A program made the translations under genes and the position numbers. 10,961 nt of DNA, from the NCBI GenBank assembly GCA_947166955.1, contig CAMVGI010000020.1, forward strand, positions 1-10,961. The letters are read 5' to 3'. Origin of the DNA: an uncultured Clostridia bacterium (lineage in GTDB: Bacteria; Bacillota_A; Clostridia; Oscillospirales; Oscillospiraceae). This document shows positions 7,233-10,961 of the stretch, in pieces. The notes below the pieces were generated by a model, which worked only from the letters and a program-made list of their open reading frames with translations, did no database searches and was not told where the DNA came from. How positions within the stretch are numbered: the first letter of the stretch is position 1; every line of letters starts with the position of its first letter.

Positions 7233-7490
7233 ATGGCAAACTACACCTATCTCCTGCGCTGCGCGGACGGGACGCTCTACTGCGGCTGGACGAACGACCT
7301 TGACAAGCGCGTCGCGGCGCACAACACGGGTGCGGGCGCGAAGTACACGAAGGCGCGCCGCCCCGTGGAGCTTGCGTACTACGAGACTTTTGCGACCAGG
7401 CAGGAGGCAATGCGCCGCGAGGCGGAGATCAAGCGCCTCACGCGGCAGGAAAAGCTGGCGCTGATCAAGGAAAGGGGTTTTTCGCGTTGA
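7233..7490 (+). CDS. Small GIY-YIG nuclease-fold protein (YhbQ/UPF0213-like)
   Basis: An 85-residue single-domain GIY-YIG protein. The two signature strands are YTYLLRC (4-10) and YCGWT (16-20). Arg26 and Glu63 (in RREAEIK) match the catalytic arginine and metal-binding glutamate, and HN (30-31) and KYTKARRPV (37-45) are the usual UPF0213 motifs. All key residues are present, so it could act as a structure- or sequence-dependent DNA endonuclease; the substrate of this subfamily is not established. It starts two bases after the rhuM stop and is probably translated with it. Its stop codon sits exactly in the loop of a perfect 14-bp inverted repeat (7474-7504). Confidence 0.85.
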   Translation: MANYTYLLRCADGTLYCGWTNDLDKRVAAHNTGAGAKYTKARRPVELAYYETFATRQEAMRREAEIKRLTRQEKLALIKERGFSR

Positions 7491-7504
7491 ACGCGAAAAA
7501 CCCC
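7474..7504. repeat. Perfect 14-bp inverted repeat spanning the GIY-YIG stop codon
   Basis: Arms ggggtttttcgcgt (7474-7487) and acgcgaaaaacccc (7491-7504) flank TGA, which is the stop codon. No T-run follows on either strand, so it is not a canonical terminator. It could still end transcription, block 3' exonuclease decay, or mark a recombination end next to the tRNA remnant. Confidence 0.6.
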
Positions 7505-7534
7505 CCAACAAAATATATTACCTTACGGACAACC

Positions 7535-7569
7535 AGCGGTCGGAGGCTCAAGTCCTCCCTCCACAACCA
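7535..7569 (+). pseudogene. tRNA 3'-end remnant (T arm, acceptor strand, CCA)
   Basis: The T stem ggagg/cctcc (7542-7546, 7554-7558) encloses a 7-base loop (ctcaagt). It is followed by a 7-base acceptor strand ctccaca (7559-7565), discriminator A and encoded CCA (7567-7569). Loop position 54 is C instead of the near-universal T. No matching 5' acceptor (tgtggag), D arm or anticodon arm lies upstream, so this is a 3' fragment only. Such fragments are typical of att sites left by elements that integrate into tRNA genes. Confidence 0.6.
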
Positions 7570-7570
7570 G

Positions 7571-7606
7571 AAAGTAGCGGTTTTCGCCAGAAAGCCGCTA
7601 CTTTTA
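7571..7606 (+). terminator. Rho-independent terminator after the tRNA remnant
   Basis: The stem aaagtagcgg (7571-7580) pairs with ccgctacttt (7595-7604), with four more inner pairs (one G·U) and a 6-base loop. The downstream arm runs into TTTT. It starts two bases after the CCA, just where a tRNA terminator is expected. Confidence 0.8.
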
Positions 7607-7787
7607 TAACTTTTGGCAGGTGTTAGCCGAGGGCAGGCAAACGGCTGACCCATAAGTTGACCCAAATTGGAATTAGGACGCGCCCTGCGGAGTGGACGGG
7701 GGAAGGTGACCCATCTCTGCTTTGCTTACGGCACCGCTGGAATTGACGCTTGCTTTCCGGCTTTGTTTATGGATCAGCCTTCACGCT

Positions 7788-7889
7788 CAAGAGCGCAAAA
7801 AGCGTATCCCACTTTTGCTTTGCGCTCTTGCGCTCTTCCTCAAAAAGCCGGCAACCATGCGGGTTTGGCTTCAGAGAAAGAGCGCAAAA
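7788..7889. repeat. GAGCGCAA direct and inverted repeat cluster
   Basis: Perfect 12-bp inverted repeat: caagagcgcaaa (7788-7799) and tttgcgctcttg (7819-7830). A second ttgcgctctt overlaps it at 7828-7837, and another gagcgcaaaa is at 7880-7889. That makes four copies of the 8-base core in about 100 bases, in both orientations. It could be a protein-binding array or a hairpin; function unknown. Confidence 0.55.
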
Positions 7890-7937
7890 TGCATTCTGTG
7901 GTTAGAGCTACTTATTTGCGGGTACCTTGATGCCTGC

Positions 7938-7966
7938 TTGTAAGCAGCGTGGGGTTATGCTAAACT
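7938..7966 (+). promoter_or_regulatory. Possible promoter of the DUF3791-like gene
   Basis: TTGTAA (7938-7943) and TAAACT (7961-7966) are 17 bp apart. Both depart from consensus by one or two bases. The start would be about 15 bases before the gene's GAGGG ribosome binding site (7977-7981). Confidence 0.35.
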
Positions 7967-7987
7967 GTGGCATCATAGAGGGCGGTG

Positions 7988-8194
7988 ATGGATGTGAGCA
8001 GACTATCATTCAAGGCGTTTTGCATCGAAAACTATGCACAGCACATTGGCAAGCCCAGCAACGAGGTCTACGACCTCTTCGCTCGCGAGCAGCTCCTCGA
8101 CCTGCTCAACAGCGATTATGAAGATTTGAGTGGCATGGGGTTTGAGTATCTGATGCAGTTTTTCGACGAGTATTTGAACGGCGGCGTAGCGTGA
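7988..8194 (+). CDS. Small DUF3791-like protein
   Basis: A 68-residue protein. Its pattern FCIENYAQHIGKPSNEVY, then LFAREQLLDLL, then YEDLSGMGFEYLMQFFDEYL resembles DUF3791 proteins. These are small helical proteins common in Firmicutes, often encoded next to DUF3990 genes in what are thought to be toxin-antitoxin-like operons. ATG 7988 is preferred over the in-frame GTG at 7985 because GAGGG (7977-7981) then has normal spacing. No DUF3990-type partner is found on either side, so this is either an orphan or the remains of a larger operon. The gene has all the conserved aromatic positions I can recall for the family, so it may be intact. No membrane or secretion signals are present. Confidence 0.6.
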   Translation: MDVSRLSFKAFCIENYAQHIGKPSNEVYDLFAREQLLDLLNSDYEDLSGMGFEYLMQFFDEYLNGGVA

Positions 8195-8342
8195 GGCTCT
8201 AATCCCTTCTCACGCCCCTGCCGCCAGCACGTTTCCATCGTGTTCGCCGCCTCGATCTGCGCGGGCGTTGTGACGCGGTATCGTCCACCTCTTCTTTGCT
8301 TATAGTAGCTCAACTATTGCGCAGAGCATAAGCTCCAAATAA
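8195..8342. other. Gap between DUF3791-like gene and palindrome; possible minus-strand gene fragment
   Basis: No plus-strand gene is seen. On the minus strand an open frame from 8313 (MSYYKQRRGGRYRVTTPAQI...) has GC-rich, gene-like codon use down to about 8200. It then runs antisense into the DUF3791-like gene. I do not recognise it; it may be a stranded piece of another gene. Confidence 0.3.
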
Positions 8343-8390
8343 CGCATATCTAAAATTTCTGCGGATTTCCGCAGAAATTTTAGATATGCG
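8343..8390. repeat. 48-bp palindrome upstream of the DUF4143 ATPase
   Basis: Perfect 23-bp arms (8343-8365 and 8368-8390) around a TT centre, cgcatatc...gcgga / tccgc...gatatgcg. Part of it (8358-8382) recurs with three mismatches at 8441-8465. In DNA it is a large symmetrical operator candidate or cruciform. It lies just upstream of the predicted -35. Confidence 0.8.
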
Positions 8391-8391
8391 C

Positions 8392-8421
8392 TTGCTTTTA
8401 TGGGCATACTTATGGTAGAGT
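8392..8421 (+). promoter_or_regulatory. Extended -10 promoter between two palindrome copies
   Basis: TTGCTT (8392-8397), an 18-bp spacer, then TAGAGT (8416-8421) preceded by TG one base upstream (8413-8414), an extended -10. The promoter is bracketed by the large palindrome and its partial copy at 8441-8465. Confidence 0.45.
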
Positions 8422-8440
8422 AAGCGTAGTAAATGAAAAA

Positions 8441-8465
8441 TCTGCGGAAATCCGCAAAAATTTTA
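8441..8465 (+). repeat. Second copy of the palindrome core, next to the ribosome binding site
   Basis: 25 bases matching 8358-8382 with three mismatches, containing tgcgga-aa-tccgca (8443-8456). It ends one base before the CGGAGGTG ribosome binding site (8466-8473). Read in frame it gives NLRKSAKIL; the minus strand of the first copy gives FLRKSAEIL. Confidence 0.75.
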
Positions 8466-8480
8466 CGGAGGTGCTTTGCC

Positions 8481-9782
8481 GTGCAGTATAAGCGGGAGCA
8501 GTATTTAAACCAGCTGATCCAGAAAAAGGATAATGGCCGCGTCAAAGTAATCACCGGCCTGCGTAGAAGCGGAAAGTCTTACCTCCTTTTTACCCTGTAC
8601 AAAAACTATCTTGTTGAATCGGGAGTTGCGGAGGATCAAATCATCGGTCTTGCTTTGGACGAGATCGATAACGCAAAGTATCGCAATCCTTTTGAGCTGA
8701 ACAAATACGTTAAAGATCGCGTGGCGGATGCTGGCAAGAGGTACTATGTTTTCATCGATGAGATTCAGTTTGTCGCCGAAGTGCAAAACCCATATGTTGA
8801 GGACTCGGACGCAAAGCTGACTTTTATCGATGTTGTCCTGGGCCTTATGAAGCTTCCAAATGCCGATATCTATGTCACTGGGAGCAATTCAAAAATGCTT
8901 TCGTCCGATATTCTGACGCAGTTCAGAGACCGCGGCGACGAGATACGCGTCAACCCACTTTCGTTCGCCGAGATTTATGAGTGCTATGACGGGGACAAGA
9001 GAGGTGCGTGGCGCGAGTATTTCACCTACGGCGGGATGCCGCTTGCCTGGACGTTGGCGTCGCACGAGGAAAAAAGCCGCTATCTGAGAGACCTGTTCAA
9101 ACGGACTTATATCAAGGACGTGCTGGAGCGCCACCAAATCAAGAACGACGCAGAGGTCCTGGAGATCCTTCTGAATATCCTTGCCTCCGGCGTGGGTTCG
9201 CTGACAAACCCGAGCAGGATCTCCAATACCTTTGAAAGCGAGCGGCAGCTTTGTGTTGCCCCCAATACCATTGATACCTACATCGGCTATTTTATGGATG
9301 CCTATTTGATCCAAAAAGCCGAACGATATGATGTCAAGGGACGCAAGTATATCAAGACCCCGCTGAAATATTACTATTCCGACCTCGGGCTCAGGAATGC
9401 GCAGCTCAGTTTTCGTCAGCTCGAAGAACCTCATCTCATGGAGAATGCGCTTTTCAATGACTTGATTCGAAGAGGGCTTGACGTTGATGTGGGCGTCGTG
9501 GAGCTCAACGTACAGGATGAAAACGGAAAGAACGCTAGAAAGCAGTTGGAAGTCGATTTCGTGGTCAATCGCGGCGATGAGCGCTTTTACATTCAATCAG
9601 CGCTTTCCATCGACGACCCCGAAAAGAAAAAGCAGGAAATCGAGTCTTTGATCCGGATCCCGGACTCCTTCCGAAAGATCGTAGTTGTCAAGGACTATAT
9701 GAAGCCCTGGCGGGATGAGAACGGAATCCAGTATGTCGGCGTAGAACAGTTCCTACTTGACGAGGACTTTCTGTCGCACTGA
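8481..9782 (+). CDS. AAA ATPase with DUF4143-type C-terminal domain
   Basis: A 433-residue P-loop ATPase of the large AAA_14/DUF4143 group. Motifs are Walker A GLRRSGKS (26-33), Walker B VFIDEIQ (90-96), a sensor-like YVTGSNSKML (131-140), the GGMP motif in YFTYGGMP, and a middle winged-helix-type segment (NTIDTYIGYFMDAYLIQKAER). The C-terminal half has the ENALFNDLIRRG and LEVDFVV motifs of the PD-(D/E)XK-like DUF4143 domain. The usual ExK third motif is here YIQSAL, so the nuclease is probably inactive. GTG 8481 is chosen because GGAGGT (8467-8472) is 8 bases upstream; a longer in-frame start at 8433 would translate the palindrome repeat and lacks a ribosome binding site. The biological role of the family is not established. 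Expression is likely controlled by the two flanking palindromes. Confidence 0.85.
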   Translation: MQYKREQYLNQLIQKKDNGRVKVITGLRRSGKSYLLFTLYKNYLVESGVAEDQIIGLALDEIDNAKYRNPFELNKYVKDRVADAGKRYYVFIDEIQFVAEVQNPYVEDSDAKLTFIDVVLGLMKLPNADIYVTGSNSKMLSSDILTQFRDRGDEIRVNPLSFAEIYECYDGDKRGAWREYFTYGGMPLAWTLASHEEKSRYLRDLFKRTYIKDVLERHQIKNDAEVLEILLNILASGVGSLTNPSRISNTFESERQLCVAPNTIDTYIGYFMDAYLIQKAERYDVKGRKYIKTPLKYYYSDLGLRNAQLSFRQLEEPHLMENALFNDLIRRGLDVDVGVVELNVQDENGKNARKQLEVDFVVNRGDERFYIQSALSIDDPEKKKQEIESLIRIPDSFRKIVVVKDYMKPWRDENGIQYVGVEQFLLDEDFLSH

Positions 9783-9821
9783 GTGATCAACCGAACGCCA
9801 AAATAGAGGAGTGACTTATTT

Positions 9822-10300
9822 ATGCTTGATTAGTTGCTAAGTGCTATCGCTGCCCTCGGCTCTGCCGGAGCGCAGGAAGTATTGGCTTCAGCGGGTGAAA
9901 GCGCCCTAAAGAAATACAAAGATGCGAAAGCATGGGAGAACTTACTTGTCGGCACTGGAAATTTCTTTGTCAATTTTGAACAGGATGAAAGTTCCTTTTT
10001 TGAGGATTTAGCTCTTGTGCTATCAGGAGAAAATTTATCCCAAATTGCAAAGGATTTACAGGCTGACGCTGGCTATGATTTGAAGCATAGACTATACAAG
10101 TCTTTAATGCAGTTAATGGCTAAATACGAGATACCTCATGAAACAGCTGAAAGCTATACGATGCGGATTATTGGCACCGTGCTTGAACAGTTAAAAACGA
10201 TCAACCCCGAAAAGTATGAACACTATTTTTTGCAGGAATGGCGAGATGAACAGGAAAAGAGTTTTTGCGAACTACAGAATAGACTTCGGCGGATAGCGTA
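9822..10300 (+). pseudogene. Broken gene: N-terminal part of a large helical protein, amber stop at codon 4
   Basis: GAGGAG (9806-9811) is well placed for ATG 9822, but codon 4 is TAG (9831-9833): MLD-stop-LLSAIAALGSAG. The frame then stays open. Residues up to about FCELQNRL (near 10286) look like an authentic helical protein (KKYKDAKAWENLLVGTGNFFVNFEQDESSFFEDLALVLSGENL, split in motifs of aromatic and acidic residues). I recall similar N-termini on large, multi-domain bacterial proteins of STAND/NTPase type that may act in phage defence, but I cannot verify this. After about 10300 the frame becomes the antisense of a signal peptide, so the rest of the gene is lost. The gene starts 40 bases after the ATPase gene and was probably its operon partner. 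A TTG restart at 9834 could still give a truncated product. Confidence 0.6.
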
Positions 10301-10501
10301 CTTCACTACATGGGCTTCGGACACACTACTCGATGATGCTAACGGAACTAATTCATCTTTTGTTGTTGGATTCGCTGTATATTCAGCCGCATTTGCTTTC
10401 ATCACCAGATCGGGTAACAGCCCTCCCATGTTCGGCAGCGGCACCGCTCCCATGAGAAGTGCGAGCGTCACAAAAAATGACAGGATACGTTTGGATTTCA
10501 T
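10223..10501 (-). pseudogene. Secreted protein gene, N-terminal fragment with signal peptide
   Basis: On the minus strand, ATG at 10501 is preceded by a perfect AAGGAGG (10511-10517) with 9-base spacing. The first 38 or so residues form a clear signal peptide: MKSKR, a hydrophobic core (ILSFFVTLALLMGAV), and an ANA-A cleavage site. About 25-30 mature residues follow (AEYTANPTTKDELVPLASSSSVS...). Beyond about 10320 the frame runs antisense through the broken plus-strand gene and ends at 10223, so the mature protein is lost. The upstream minus-strand region carries a consensus promoter, a tetranucleotide repeat and a terminator-like hairpin, so this gene was once tightly regulated. The identity of the mature protein cannot be told from the fragment. 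Confidence 0.65.
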
Positions 10502-10569
10502 CGGGAAAAACCTCCTTGAAAGGTCTGAAATTACAAAGTCAAGCCGTGCGGCGCGCCCATTTGAGCGCG

Positions 10570-10622
10570 AAAAAGCACGCTTCGCCGGGGGACGGGATCG
10601 CCCTCGGTGAAACGTGCTTTTA
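10570..10622 (-). terminator. Terminator-like hairpin in the secreted gene's leader, possible attenuator
   Basis: aaaagcacg (10571-10579) pairs with cgtgctttt (10613-10621). Pairing continues inward for about 12 more positions with two mismatches or wobbles, leaving a 9-base loop. On the minus strand the stem is followed by TTTTT; on the plus strand by TTTTA. It lies between the minus-strand promoter and ATG, so it could stop transcription before the gene. Confidence 0.6.
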
Positions 10623-10655
10623 TGCTTACGGGTATGGAAAAAGGACAGACTTACG

Positions 10656-10690
<35 letters not shown>

Positions 10691-10718
10691 ATTATAGGAC
10701 GGATTTCCATGTTGTCAA
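10691..10718 (-). promoter_or_regulatory. Consensus sigma-A promoter for the secreted-protein gene
   Basis: Minus strand: TTGACA (10713-10718), 16-bp spacer, TATAAT (10691-10696), both boxes perfect. The start would fall near 10684, inside the tetranucleotide repeat, giving a leader of about 180 bases before ATG 10501. Confidence 0.75.
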
Positions 10719-10751
10719 GCTCCTTTTTTCAAATTTTTCGCACAAGCCATA

Positions 10752-10801
10752 TCCCGAAAATTGGACATAGCCTTATTATCAAAACCCCAAAAACTGGACA
10801 C
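10752..10801. repeat. Imperfect direct repeats of a TGTCCA(A/G)TTTT motif
   Basis: tcccgaaaattggacat (10752-10768) and ccccaaaaactggacac (10785-10801) match at most positions and lie 33 bp apart, in the gap between two minus-strand genes. They resemble the ends of some insertion sequences, or could be regulator-binding sites. No transposase is present. Confidence 0.35.
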
Positions 10802-10803
10802 GC

Positions 10804-10961
10804 TTATTCAGACGAGCGCGCCGCGTCGGTCGTGAAGCGTTGCAGAAGCAGATCGCGCTGGAACAGCAGCTCCTGCTCCGGGTCAACGCCCGCGTCGTAG
10901 ACCAATCCCACGGCGTAGCGCGTCACCACGGCGAGCATCAGGTGCAGCGTCGCGGAGAAGA
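10804..10961 (-). CDS. C-terminal end of an unidentified minus-strand protein
   Basis: Reading from the window edge on the minus strand, 51 codons are open before TAA at 10806-10804: FSATLHLMLAVVTRYAVG, then LVYDAGVDPEQELLFQRDLL and QRFTTDAARSSE. Codon use is GC-rich and gene-like. The alpha-helical, hydrophobic-then-acidic pattern would suit the C-terminal ligand domain of a TetR-type regulator, but 51 residues are not enough to tell. Its N-terminus is outside the window. It is transcribed toward the secreted-protein gene, about 85 bases before that gene's -35 box. Confidence 0.5.
   Translation of the reverse strand, partial: FSATLHLMLAVVTRYAVGLVYDAGVDPEQELLFQRDLLLQRFTTDAARSSE

Larger units (their letters stand above)
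7607..7984. other. Non-coding stretch with repeats; no gene recognised
   Basis: Several short frames cross this region but none has a convincing start or recognisable motif. Two close tgaccca copies occur near 7646-7666 (tgacccataagttgaccca). A set of GAGCGCAA repeats lies at 7788-7889. A possible promoter is at the end (7938-7966). Confidence 0.5.

Noticed and set aside
7465..7665. Minus-strand 66-codon frame ending the way an integrase C-terminus might (MGQLMGQ...)
   Set aside because: Most of it is the antisense of the tRNA remnant and terminator; no catalytic tyrosine motif is present.
7788..7889. CRISPR array
   Set aside because: Repeats are only 8-12 bases, in mixed orientation and unevenly spaced, with no cas genes.
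8433..8480. Upstream ATG start for the DUF4143 ATPase (MKNLRKSAKIL...)
   Set aside because: It lacks a ribosome binding site and would translate the palindrome copy; GTG 8481 has GGAGGT at correct spacing and begins the conserved region.

Overview
The window looks like accessory DNA from an anaerobic Firmicute, most likely a Clostridia/Oscillospiraceae-type gut organism. The grounds are a TnpX/TndX-like large serine recombinase with a DUF4368-like tail, a clostridial-type MobC/relaxase pair, RhuM, DUF3791-like and DUF4143-type proteins, and strong AGGAGG-like ribosome binding sites. No sequence search was possible; family names come from motif recognition.

Region 1 (1-5861, GC-rich, all plus strand) is most of an integrative mobilizable element. 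It holds the end of a stalk-domain protein gene that overlaps a small helical-protein gene, then a RepA-like AAA ATPase. A 250-bp hairpin-rich gap follows, a candidate oriT. Then come mobC, a VirD2-type relaxase whose start overlaps the end of mobC, a 67-aa accessory protein, and the large serine recombinase. RepA would support replication or DNA processing, MobC and the relaxase would nick oriT for transfer on a helper conjugation system, and the recombinase would excise and insert the element.

Region 2 (5862-7606) has a sigma-A-like promoter, a leader with two near-perfect hairpins, and a two-gene operon of RhuM and a small GIY-YIG protein. It ends with the 3' end of a tRNA (T arm, acceptor strand, CCA) and a textbook terminator. 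No 5' tRNA half is visible upstream, so this looks like an old attachment-site scar.

Region 3 (7607-8480) is mostly non-coding. It holds inverted GAGCGCAA repeats, a small DUF3791-like gene, and a striking 48-bp palindrome. The palindrome core recurs beside the next gene's ribosome binding site, and the two copies bracket a promoter.

Region 4 (8481-10300, lower GC) has a DUF4143-type AAA ATPase with an apparently dead nuclease domain, then the N-terminal piece of another gene with an amber codon at position 4. That piece stops at a junction near 10290-10330.

Region 5 (10300-10961, minus strand) has the start of a secreted-protein gene with a signal peptide, cut off at the same junction. It is preceded by a consensus promoter (TTGACA, 16 bp, TATAAT), an eight-copy tetranucleotide repeat covering the predicted transcription start, and a terminator-like hairpin in the leader. 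The last bases carry the C-terminal end of one more minus-strand gene. Overall this is a mosaic of a mobilizable element and decayed or regulated accessory modules.
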